Part shown: positions 26,418-34,893 of the stretch, piece after piece
How the letters are laid out: each line of letters starts with the position of its first letter
Position numbering within the stretch: position 1 is the stretch's first letter
Assembly (NCBI RefSeq): GCF_000973085.1
Contig: NZ_CP011280.1
Span: forward strand, 274,642 to 338,641
Direction of reading: 5' to 3'
DNA length: 64,000 nt
DNA from: Sneathia vaginalis
Lineage (GTDB): Bacteria; Fusobacteriota; Fusobacteriia; Fusobacteriales; Leptotrichiaceae
Program-made: the position numbers and the translations under genes
Notes under the pieces: generated by a model
The model's input: only the letters and a program-made list of their open reading frames with translations
Told to the model about the DNA's origin: nothing
Database searches by the model: none

Positions 26418-28340
26418 ATGGCTATATTAAACATGAGTAGATTTAATTTAATAGTATTTGAACATGACAAGAAAGAAATATTGAATTCATTACAAAATTT
26501 CAGAGAAGTAGACTTTAGACAAAGTGATATAAAGGAATTTGGATATGACAATTTTCTTTCAAGTGATATAGAAGAAATTGAAGATAATATTTTTAAATTA
26601 GATCAAGTAATAAAAAAATTAAGAAAGTATGAAAAAGCAAAAGGAGCACTAAAGAGTCTAAAAGACGGCCAAAAGACTTTTACTTATTCAGAACTTAAAG
26701 AATTTACTAAAAATCATGACTTTAAAAAAGTCGTAGATGAAGTAACAAAATTACAATTTGATTATGATGCAAATTTAAAGACTATTGAAAATGCAAGAAT
26801 AAAGATACAAGATTATACACCTTTATTAGAATTAGATATATCTAATAAGGAAATACACAGTTTAAAACAAGTATTTTGTAATATAGGTATGATACCAACA
26901 AAATATTTAAGTAATTTAGAAAATGATGAAATATATTACGAAGTAATAAATAAGACTGTAAAGGAAAGTCTAGTTTGTATTGTTTCAAAGAATAATAATA
27001 AAGATTTAGTAAAAGAAATATTGAGAAAAAGTAATTTCAATAAGCTAAGTCTTAGTTTAGAAAAGAAGCCTTGTGAATATATCGAAGAGTTTAATAAAGA
27101 AATCGAAGAAAAGACTAATGTAAACAACGATATAGTAGAAAAATTCAAACAATATGCTGATGATATCGAAGATTTAGAAGTATGTTATGAATACTATTGC
27201 AATGAAAAATTAAGAGAAATAAAGAGTGAAGGCTTTGGAAAAACTGATGAATTAGTAGTATTGGAAGGATTTATTCCAACTGAAAAGGAAAATGAATTTA
27301 AAAAACAAATTGAAGATGTATGTAGTAACTACTATTACCTAACAATGGAAAAAGTTGCTAAGACTTCAAATGATGCACCTATAAAATTAAAGAACGGTAA
27401 GTTCTCAGATGCATTTGAAGGTTTAGTTAAAACATATTCAATGCCAAGCTATAATGAAATAGATCCTACTCCATTAGTAGCACCATTCTATTGGCTATTC
27501 TTTGGTATGATGGTAGCAGACTTTGGATACGGATTATTAGTTACAATACTATCAGGTATAGTTCTTAAAACTTGTAACTTAAAGGAAGCAATGAGAAAGA
27601 ATGTTAAATTCTTCTTCTACTTAGGATTTTCAATAATGCTTTGGGGAGCAATATATGGATCATACTTTAGCTTGCCACTAGGTATACCTGGTTTAATTAA
27701 TCCAACAACAGACTATAACACAATATTGAAATTATCAATTGTTATCGGTTTAATTCATGTATTTGTTGGACTTGGTGCTAAAGCATATATGCAAATAAGA
27801 GATGGAAAACCTTTAGATGCCTTTTATGATGTAGGATTATGGTATTTAACTTTAACTACTGTAATATTACTACTATTAGGAAAGTATATGGGATTCAACC
27901 CAATAGCTATGAAGGTAATTAAATACATAATGATACTTTCAATGATAGGTATAATCCTAACTGGAGGTAGAGAAGTTAAAAATATAGGTGGAAGAATAGG
28001 TCTTGGAGTTTATTCACTATATGGAATATCTGGATATATGGGAGACTTAATATCATATGCACGTTTAATGGCTCTAGGTCTATCAGGTGGATTTATAGCA
28101 TTATCAGTTAACCAAATTTGTGCAATGGTAGGATTTAAACCAGCTACAATAATATTTGTAATTATCATCTTTGTGTTTGGACAAACATTTAACATACTAT
28201 TATCACTATTAGGTGCATATGTGCACTCAGCAAGACTAATATATGTTGAATTCTTTGGAAAATTCTATGAAGGTGGAGGAAAAGAATTTAAAGATTTTAA
28301 AATAGACGAAAAATATATTAACATAAAAGAAGATAAATAA
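26418..28340 (+). CDS. ntpI: V-type ATPase subunit I (a-subunit)
   Basis: 640 residues: an N-terminal cytoplasmic arm of about 330 residues with coiled-coil segments, then seven to eight membrane spans from PLVAPFYWLFFGMMVADFGYGLL onward. The C-terminal half includes SYARLMALGLSGGFIALSVNQ, the region with the essential arginine facing the rotor. It provides the ion half-channels for the NtpK ring. It is somewhat shorter than E. hirae NtpI (664). It sits 9 bases after ntpF and is followed by the proteolipid gene with an AGGAGG site. Confidence 0.96.
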   Translation: MAILNMSRFNLIVFEHDKKEILNSLQNFREVDFRQSDIKEFGYDNFLSSDIEEIEDNIFKLDQVIKKLRKYEKAKGALKSLKDGQKTFTYSELKEFTKNHDFKKVVDEVTKLQFDYDANLKTIENARIKIQDYTPLLELDISNKEIHSLKQVFCNIGMIPTKYLSNLENDEIYYEVINKTVKESLVCIVSKNNNKDLVKEILRKSNFNKLSLSLEKKPCEYIEEFNKEIEEKTNVNNDIVEKFKQYADDIEDLEVCYEYYCNEKLREIKSEGFGKTDELVVLEGFIPTEKENEFKKQIEDVCSNYYYLTMEKVAKTSNDAPIKLKNGKFSDAFEGLVKTYSMPSYNEIDPTPLVAPFYWLFFGMMVADFGYGLLVTILSGIVLKTCNLKEAMRKNVKFFFYLGFSIMLWGAIYGSYFSLPLGIPGLINPTTDYNTILKLSIVIGLIHVFVGLGAKAYMQIRDGKPLDAFYDVGLWYLTLTTVILLLLGKYMGFNPIAMKVIKYIMILSMIGIILTGGREVKNIGGRIGLGVYSLYGISGYMGDLISYARLMALGLSGGFIALSVNQICAMVGFKPATIIFVIIIFVFGQTFNILLSLLGAYVHSARLIYVEFFGKFYEGGGKEFKDFKIDEKYINIKEDK

Positions 28341-28354
28341 TTAGGAGGAAGTAA

Positions 28355-28816
<462 letters not shown>

Positions 28817-28833
28817 TCGGAGGAGAAAGTAAA

Positions 28834-29376
28834 ATGGGAAATTTAGAAAGAATAACAGCTAAAATAGTAGAAGAAGCTAACGAAAAGGCTAATTTCATTC
28901 TGAATGATGCTAAAAACCAATCTGAAGATATTTTAGTAAAAGCAAATATTAGAGCTAATGATGCTGTAGAAGAATTAAAAAAAGAATACGACTCAAAAGA
29001 AAAAACAGAATTAGATAGAGTAAGATCTAGTATTGCATTAAAAAGTAGAAATACTATACTTAAAGCAAAACAAGAATCAATAAGCTATATATTTGATGAA
29101 TTGTATAAAAAGATTAAAGGACTTCCTTTAGACAAAATGAAAGAATATATACTTAAAACATTAAGTGGAAGAACTTTAAAAGAAAATGAAAAATTAGTAT
29201 TACCTAAAGAATATGAAGGAATGGATTTAGGAATAGAATATGTATTAAGTGATAAAATAGATACAGGATTTTTAATTGAAAAAAATGGAATTTATGAAAA
29301 CTATACTTTGGAGGCTTTAATTGAACTTAAAAAAGATGAAATTGAAGCTCAAATACAAGAAAATATATTTTTCTAG
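28834..29376 (+). CDS. ntpE: V-type ATPase subunit E
   Basis: 180 residues: an N-terminal helix to about residue 85 (IVEEANEKANFILNDAKNQ) and a C-terminal alpha/beta head ending TLEALIELKKDEIEAQIQENIFF, as in NtpE/AtpE. It forms the peripheral stalk with NtpF and binds the top of the V1 head. A GGAGGAG site precedes it. Its neighbours are ntpK and ntpC. Confidence 0.93.
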   Translation: MGNLERITAKIVEEANEKANFILNDAKNQSEDILVKANIRANDAVEELKKEYDSKEKTELDRVRSSIALKSRNTILKAKQESISYIFDELYKKIKGLPLDKMKEYILKTLSGRTLKENEKLVLPKEYEGMDLGIEYVLSDKIDTGFLIEKNGIYENYTLEALIELKKDEIEAQIQENIFF

Positions 29377-29388
29377 AGGGGGTTTTTG

Positions 29389-30297
29389 ATGATAGACAGA
29401 ATGAATTATGTTCAAACTGCAGCCAGAGTAAAAGTAAAAGAAAAAAAATTACTAAATAAAGCAAAATTAAATCGTATGATAGATGCAGACAGTGCATTAG
29501 ATATACTTAAAATATTAAGCGAAACTGACTATAGTAAAAGTATGGCAGGTGTAAGCGATAATAATTCATTTGAAGAAATTTTGAAAAATGAATCAGAAAG
29601 AGTGTATAAGTTTGCAACTGATGTAGCTAAAGATTGTCAAGATTGTGTTAAAGTATTTAAGCTAAAAGGTATATTTCAAAATTTAAAATTAACCTTGAAG
29701 AATAAGATAAAGGGTGAAAGTGTAGAAGAAATTGATGAAGAATACCTTGGTGAATATGATTTAGCAATGAAAGAATACGAAAAGAATAAAGATGTACAAG
29801 CTGCGGTTATACTACTTGATAGATTGTATTTTGAAAGATTAGAAAAGCTTTGTAAGAAGTTAGATCTTGAAATATTGAATGAATACTTTAAACTTAGTCT
29901 TAATTCATATAACTTATTAACTTTTTTAAGACTTAAAAATCAAAAAAGATCATATAAATATGCAAAGTTCTGTATATTTTTTGATGATGACTTGTTAAGA
30001 ATATATGAACAAGATTCAAACTATATTGCATCATTGGAAAAATATTTCGATGATAAAAATATGTGGTCTTTATACCAAAAAGATCAAAAGATATCAGTTA
30101 TAGAAAAGGTATTGGAAAATAAGGTTGTTGAATTAATAAAAAAATACAAAAATATCAATTATGGTATAGAACCAGTAATAACATATATACTAGCAAAAGA
30201 ATATGAAATGAAGGCTATTAGATTAATAATGACAGGTAAGATTAATAAGATACCTAATGAGGTAATAAAAGAAAGATTGAGGGAAATTTATGTATAA
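29389..30297 (+). CDS. ntpC: V-type ATPase subunit C (AtpC/d-type)
   Basis: An all-helical protein of 302 residues with the start NYVQTAARVKVKEKKLL and the closing IRLIMTGKINKIPNEVIKERL, both characteristic of V-ATPase subunit C/d. It forms the socket linking the central stalk to the proteolipid ring. ATG 29389 is chosen over TTG 29386 by spacing to GAGGGGG. The last 8 bases overlap ntpG. Confidence 0.93.
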   Translation: MIDRMNYVQTAARVKVKEKKLLNKAKLNRMIDADSALDILKILSETDYSKSMAGVSDNNSFEEILKNESERVYKFATDVAKDCQDCVKVFKLKGIFQNLKLTLKNKIKGESVEEIDEEYLGEYDLAMKEYEKNKDVQAAVILLDRLYFERLEKLCKKLDLEILNEYFKLSLNSYNLLTFLRLKNQKRSYKYAKFCIFFDDDLLRIYEQDSNYIASLEKYFDDKNMWSLYQKDQKISVIEKVLENKVVELIKKYKNINYGIEPVITYILAKEYEMKAIRLIMTGKINKIPNEVIKERLREIYV

Positions 30298-30619
30298 ATT
30301 AGCAGTAATTGGTGACAAAGATTCAATAATTTCCTTTAAAGTATTAGGTGTTGATATATATCCTGTAGATTTTACAGAAGATACTGAAGAATTAGCTAAC
30401 AATATTAAAAAAGTAATAGAACACCTAGTATATAAGGGATATGGAATAATATTTATTACTGAAGAATATGCAAAATATTCTAAAAATGTAATTGATAGAT
30501 ACAAAGGACAAACACTACCTATGATTACATTGATTCCAAGTAATAGAGGAAGTTTAAATATTGGAATGAGTAAAATTGATGAAAATATTGAAAAAGCAAT
30601 AGGTACAAATATATTATAG
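30290..30619 (+). CDS. ntpG: V-type ATPase subunit F (NtpG)
   Basis: 109 residues with a small Rossmann-like fold: [21 protein letters not shown] at the N-terminus and [12 protein letters not shown] centrally, as in subunit F. It is part of the central stalk with NtpD. It overlaps ntpC and lies just before ntpA, matching the E. hirae order. Confidence 0.93.
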   Translation: MYKLAVIGDKDSIISFKVLGVDIYPVDFTEDTEELANNIKKVIEHLVYKGYGIIFITEEYAKYSKNVIDRYKGQTLPMITLIPSNRGSLNIGMSKIDENIEKAIGTNIL

Positions 30620-30629
30620 GAGGAAAGTT

Positions 30630-32390
30630 TTGAAAGTCGGTAAAATAGTAAAAGTTTCAGGACCCTTAGTTGTAGCGGAAAACATGGACGAAGCAAATGT
30701 GTATGACGTTGTTAAAGTTGGGGAAAAGAAACTTATAGGTGAAATAATAGAAATGAGAGGCGATAGAGCTTCAATCCAAGTCTATGAAGAAACAGCTGGA
30801 ATAGGGCCTGGAGAACCTGTAATTTCAACAGGAGAACCTTTAAGTGTTGAATTAGGACCAGGATTATTAGAAAATATGTTTGATGGTATTCAAAGACCAC
30901 TAGATATGATTAGAGAACAAGTTGGAGACTTCTTAGAAAAAGGTGTAGAAGTAAAGCCATTAAATAGAGAAAAGAAATGGACATTTAAGAAATTAAAAAA
31001 TGTTGGTGATAAGGTAAGTACAGGTGATATTTTAGGAGTAGTACAAGAAACTGAAGTAATAGAACATAAAATAATGGTTCCATATGGAGTTGAAGGTATT
31101 GTTGAAGACATTAAAGAAGGTGACTTCACAATAGAAGAAACTGTTGCTGTAGTCGCAGGAAAGAATATATGTATGTTACAAAAATGGCCAGTACGTCGTG
31201 GAAGAAGATATAAGAAGAAGATAAACCCTACAGAACCATTAATAACAGGACAAAGAGTTATAGATACATTCTTCCCAGTAACTAAAGGAGGAACTGCCTG
31301 TGTACCAGGTCCATTTGGATCAGGTAAAACTGTAGTACAACACCAATTTGCAAAATGGGGAGATGCACAAATAGTTGTGTATATCGGATGTGGTGAACGT
31401 GGAAATGAAATGACAGACGTTTTAATGGAATTCCCAGAAATTATAGACCCTAAGACTGGACAATCACTTATGAAAAGAACAGTCTTAATTGCAAATACTT
31501 CAAATATGCCAGTTGCAGCCCGTGAAGCTTCAATATATACTGGTATAACAATAGGTGAATATTATAGAGACATGGGATATTCAGTTTCAATAATGGCAGA
31601 TTCAACATCAAGATGGGCAGAAGCATTAAGAGAAATGTCAGGTCGTCTAGAAGAAATGCCAGGGGACGAAGGATATCCAGCATACCTTTCATCAAGAGCA
31701 GCAGAATTCTATGAAAGAGCAGGAAAAGTAGTATGCTTTGGTGAAGGAGATAGAATAGGAGCATTAACAGTTATAGGTGCTGTTTCACCTCCAGGTGGAG
31801 ATATATCAGAACCAGTATCACAAGCAACACTTAGAATAGTTAAGGTATTCTGGGGACTAGATTCAACATTAGCATACAGAAGACACTTCCCAGCTATAAA
31901 CTGGTTAAATTCATATTCTCTATACCAAACAAAAGTAGACGAATGGATGGATCAAAATGTTTCTAGTACTTTCTCTAAGAGAAGAAAACAAGCTATGAAA
32001 CTATTACAAGAAGAATCAAATTTACAAGAAGTTGTTAGATTGGTAGGTAAAGATACATTATCACAAGAAGATCAATTGAAATTAGAAGCTGCTAAGAGTA
32101 TAAGAGAAGACTTCTTACAACAAAATGCCTTCCATGAACAAGATACATTTACATCATTAGATAAACAAGATAAAATGTTAACTATGGTTCTAGATTACTA
32201 TAACGAATCAGTAAAAGCTCTAAAAAATGGTGTATATCTTGGGAATCTATTAAATTTACCTATAAGAGAAAAAATAGCAAGAGCAAAATATGTAGATGAA
32301 AAAGAAATATCTAAGTTAGATGATATTATTAAATCAATACCTAAAGAAATTGAAGGTTTAATTAGTGCAGTTAAGGAGGAAGTATTATGA
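30630..32390 (+). CDS. ntpA: V-type ATPase catalytic subunit A
   Basis: 586 residues, the ATP-hydrolysing subunit of the V1 head. Walker [10 protein letters not shown] lies at about 227-235, the catalytic Glu in the [18 protein letters not shown] segment, and [19 protein letters not shown] further on. The V-type non-homologous insertion (about 100-200) is present. The start codon is TTG 30630 with AGGAGG 5 bases upstream. It overlaps ntpB by 4 bases. It could synthesise or hydrolyse ATP; with a Na+ rotor and a fermentative host, Na+ extrusion is the likelier role. Confidence 0.97.
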   Translation: MKVGKIVKVSGPLVVAENMDEANVYDVVKVGEKKLIGEIIEMRGDRASIQVYEETAGIGPGEPVISTGEPLSVELGPGLLENMFDGIQRPLDMIREQVGDFLEKGVEVKPLNREKKWTFKKLKNVGDKVSTGDILGVVQETEVIEHKIMVPYGVEGIVEDIKEGDFTIEETVAVVAGKNICMLQKWPVRRGRRYKKKINPTEPLITGQRVIDTFFPVTKGGTACVPGPFGSGKTVVQHQFAKWGDAQIVVYIGCGERGNEMTDVLMEFPEIIDPKTGQSLMKRTVLIANTSNMPVAAREASIYTGITIGEYYRDMGYSVSIMADSTSRWAEALREMSGRLEEMPGDEGYPAYLSSRAAEFYERAGKVVCFGEGDRIGALTVIGAVSPPGGDISEPVSQATLRIVKVFWGLDSTLAYRRHFPAINWLNSYSLYQTKVDEWMDQNVSSTFSKRRKQAMKLLQEESNLQEVVRLVGKDTLSQEDQLKLEAAKSIREDFLQQNAFHEQDTFTSLDKQDKMLTMVLDYYNESVKALKNGVYLGNLLNLPIREKIARAKYVDEKEISKLDDIIKSIPKEIEGLISAVKEEVL

Positions 32391-33766
32391 TAAAAGAGTA
32401 TCAAACAATTAAAGAAATTGTTGGTCCTTTGATGACTGTTACTGGTGTAGAAGGTGTAAAATACGAAGAATTAGTTGAAATAGAAACACAAACTGGTGAA
32501 CACAGAATGGGTAAAGTCTTAGAAATTGATGGAGATAAGGCAGTTGTACAACTATTTGAATCAGCAGCAGGAATTAATATGAAAAATTCAAAAGTTAGAT
32601 TTTTGGCAAAACCATTAACTTTAAGAGTTTCAGAAGATATGATAGGTAGAGTATTTAATGGATTAGGAAAAGAAATGGATGGAGGTCCAAAGATAATACC
32701 AGAAAAGAAATTAGATATTAATGGTATGGCAATAAATCCAGTATCAAGAGACTATCCATCAGAATTTATACAAACAGGAGTTTCAGCTATTGATGGATTA
32801 AATACACTAGTTCGTGGACAAAAATTACCAATATTCTCTGGAAGTGGACTACCACATGCAGAACTTGCAGCACAAATAGCAAGACAAGCAAAAGTATTAG
32901 GAAGTGGAGAAAAGTTCGCCGTTGTATTTGCTGCAGTTGGTATAACTTATGAAGAAGCTGAATTCTTTATAGACGACTTCAAAAAGACAGGATCTATAGA
33001 TAGAGCAGTATTATTCATAAACCTTGCAAATGACCCAGCAGTTGAACGTATTGCAACACCAAGAATGGCACTAACTTGTGCTGAATACCTAGCATTTGAA
33101 AAAGGTATGCATGTTTTAACAATAATAACAGACTTAACAAATTATTGTGAAGCTTTAAGAGAAATATCAGCAGCCAGAAAAGAAGTACCAGGTAGACGTG
33201 GATATCCAGGATATCTATATACCGATTTATCAACACTTTATGAAAGAGCTGGTAAAATTAAAGGTAGACCAGGTTCAATAACACAAATACCTATACTAAC
33301 AATGCCAGAAGATGACAAAACACATCCAATTCCTGACTTAACAGGATATATAACAGAAGGGCAAATAATCTTAAGTAGAGAATTATACAAGAAGAATATT
33401 ATGCCACCTATTGATGTATTGCCATCATTATCAAGACTTAAAGATAAAGGAATAGGGGACGGTAAAACAAGAGAAGACCATGCAGATACTATGAACCAAT
33501 TGTTTGCTGCTTATGCAACAGGTAAGGAAGCTAAGGAATTAGCAGTAATATTAGGGGAATCTGCATTATCAGATACAGATAAATTATTCGCAAAGTTTGC
33601 TGAAAGATTTGAAGAAGAATATGTAGGTCAAGGATTTGAAGAAAATAGAACTATAGAACAAACATTAAATTTAGGATGGAAACTATTAAGAATATTACCT
33701 AGAACAGAATTAAAGAGAATTAGAGATAAATATCTTGAAAAATATCTTGATAAAAAGGAGGATTAG
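32387..33766 (+). CDS. ntpB: V-type ATPase non-catalytic subunit B
   Basis: 459 residues, with the family pattern [20 protein letters not shown] at the start, [20 protein letters not shown] in place of a Walker A loop, and [21 protein letters not shown]. It alternates with NtpA in the V1 hexamer. Ordinary length. Starts within the last codon of ntpA and is followed after 3 bases by ntpD. Confidence 0.97.
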   Translation: MIKEYQTIKEIVGPLMTVTGVEGVKYEELVEIETQTGEHRMGKVLEIDGDKAVVQLFESAAGINMKNSKVRFLAKPLTLRVSEDMIGRVFNGLGKEMDGGPKIIPEKKLDINGMAINPVSRDYPSEFIQTGVSAIDGLNTLVRGQKLPIFSGSGLPHAELAAQIARQAKVLGSGEKFAVVFAAVGITYEEAEFFIDDFKKTGSIDRAVLFINLANDPAVERIATPRMALTCAEYLAFEKGMHVLTIITDLTNYCEALREISAARKEVPGRRGYPGYLYTDLSTLYERAGKIKGRPGSITQIPILTMPEDDKTHPIPDLTGYITEGQIILSRELYKKNIMPPIDVLPSLSRLKDKGIGDGKTREDHADTMNQLFAAYATGKEAKELAVILGESALSDTDKLFAKFAERFEEEYVGQGFEENRTIEQTLNLGWKLLRILPRTELKRIRDKYLEKYLDKKED

Positions 33767-33769
33767 TTA

Positions 33770-34399
33770 ATGGCAAAGCTAAATGTTAATCCAACAAGAA
33801 TGGAATTAAGTAAGCTTAAAATTAAACTGGTCACTGCTATAAAAGGGCATAAATTATTAAAAGATAAACAAGATGAACTTATGAGAATTTTTATTGAAAT
33901 GATAAAAAAGAATAAGGAAGCAAGATCTAAAACAGAAAAAAAAGTTGAAAAAGCTTTAAAGAACTTCCTTTTAGCTAGGGCAATAATGACGGATGAATCA
34001 TTTAATGAAGCAGTTTGTATGCCTAAGATGGAATTTAAAATAGACGTATCAAAGAAAAATGTTATGAGTGTTAGAATTCCAGTTTTATCACTAGATGAAA
34101 ATTTGAGTAATCCAGATTTAACTGATATATATCCATATTCATATGGTAGTACATCAGCAGAATTAGATGATGCAGTTTATGAATTGAATAGTATAATGCC
34201 AGATTTAATAAGATTAAGTGAATTAGAAAAATCTTGTCAATTAATGGCAGATGAAATTGAAAAGACAAGAAGAAGAGTAAATGCACTAGAATATATGACT
34301 ATACCTCAATTAGAAGAAACAATCAAGTTTATACGTATGAAGTTAGATGAAAATGATAGAGCAAGTACTATACGGTTAATGAAGGCTGGAATAAATTAA
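33770..34399 (+). CDS. ntpD: V-type ATPase central-stalk subunit D
   Basis: 209 residues, mostly two long helices: LNVNPTRMELSKLKIKL at the start and RRRVNALEYMTIPQLEETI near the end, both diagnostic of subunit D, the rotor shaft that turns inside the A3B3 hexamer. It is the last gene of the operon. No ntpH or ntpJ-type K+ uptake gene follows, unlike E. hirae. A terminator begins at the stop codon. Confidence 0.96.
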   Translation: MAKLNVNPTRMELSKLKIKLVTAIKGHKLLKDKQDELMRIFIEMIKKNKEARSKTEKKVEKALKNFLLARAIMTDESFNEAVCMPKMEFKIDVSKKNVMSVRIPVLSLDENLSNPDLTDIYPYSYGSTSAELDDAVYELNSIMPDLIRLSELEKSCQLMADEIEKTRRRVNALEYMTIPQLEETIKFIRMKLDENDRASTIRLMKAGIN

Positions 34400-34427
34400 A
34401 AAAAGGAGCAGAGATGCTTCTTTTTTT
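34400..34427 (+). terminator. Terminator of the V-ATPase operon
   Basis: An A run, AGGAGCA, loop GAGA, TGCTTCT, then seven T; one G-T pair in the stem. It overlaps the stop of the broken gene on the other strand. Confidence 0.8.
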
Positions 34428-34684
34428 ATGGTTTAAGTTTTGTAATAGGCACAACATATATTCCGTCTTTTCTCTTGTACACGTAAGGTGCGTTTGCACA
34501 TAGTATTAGTAGGAAAGATGGTTTTTTCATACGTGTTGTATCTATCTCTATAATGATAAATAGTCCCATCTAAAAAGTCTGCATATATTCTTAAATCTCT
34601 AATACATAAATTTTCAAATAAAAATCCCATAGTATTTAAGTCATCTAATAAATCTTGTGGTCCAATTCCTATATAAATATTTTT
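34426..34684 (-). pseudogene. Remnant of a DUF4143-type AAA ATPase gene
   Basis: The minus strand reads a continuous GIGPQDLLDDLNTMGFLFENL...RDLRIYADFLDGTIYHYRDR segment, which matches the C-terminal DUF4143 region of AAA_14-type ATPases (GFLFESLVIRDLRIYA...VYHYRDK). Shortly after, the frame shifts, and the conserved tail continues in another register as MKKPSFLLILCANAPYVYK and GIYVVPITKLKP, then stop. The part between (the PD-D/ExK-like core) is deleted, and the whole N-terminal ATPase domain is absent. The 5' break lies 3 bases from the tandem repeats at 34688. Recognition is from family motifs; it cannot encode a working protein. Confidence 0.75.
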
Positions 34685-34687
34685 TTA

Positions 34688-34778
34688 TTTTTCATTCCAG
34701 TATTTGGCTGTTTTTCATTCCAGTATTTGGCCGTTTTTCATTCCAGTATTTGGCTGTTTTTCATTCCAGTATTTGGCT
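34688..34778. repeat. Four tandem copies of a 23-bp repeat
   Basis: Units at 34688-34710, 34711-34733, 34734-34756 and 34757-34778 (the last lacks its final base). The unit is TTTTT, CATTCCAGTATTTGG, CTG; only copy 2 differs, with CCG at the end. Each contains the near-palindrome CCAGTATTTGG. There are no spacers. The array lies between the broken DUF4143 gene and the clpB promoter. Confidence 0.95.
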
Positions 34779-34811
34779 ATAATTTTTTTAAAAAAATTGT
34801 TTAAAAAACAT

Positions 34812-34840
34812 TTGACAAAACAAATAAAAGGTGCTAACAT
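34812..34840 (+). promoter_or_regulatory. clpB promoter
   Basis: A perfect TTGACA (34812-34817), 17 bases, then TAACAT (34835-34840). The CIRCE-like operator starts 8 bases downstream. Confidence 0.7.
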
Positions 34841-34847
34841 ACAATTG

Positions 34848-34874
34848 TTAGCAGATAAAGATGTTGAGTGCTAA
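34848..34874 (+). promoter_or_regulatory. CIRCE-like HrcA operator of clpB
   Basis: TTAGCAGAT, nine bases, GAGTGCTAA. The right half is a perfect CIRCE half-site, the left matches 6 of 9, and the spacing of nine is exact. An additional GTGCTAAC at 34831-34838 faces the left half and can also pair with GTTAGCA (34847-34853), giving a third half-site. Confidence 0.75.
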
Positions 34875-34893
34875 TTAAAAAGGAGTGATATAT

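Noticed and set aside
34433-34630. Intact 65-residue minus-strand gene
   Set aside because: Its N-terminal part is a fragment of a DUF4143 protein and its tail is out of frame with the conserved ending, so it is a broken gene, not a small gene.
34688-34778. Possible short CRISPR array
   Set aside because: The four 23-bp units are directly contiguous without spacers and no cas gene is present in the window.
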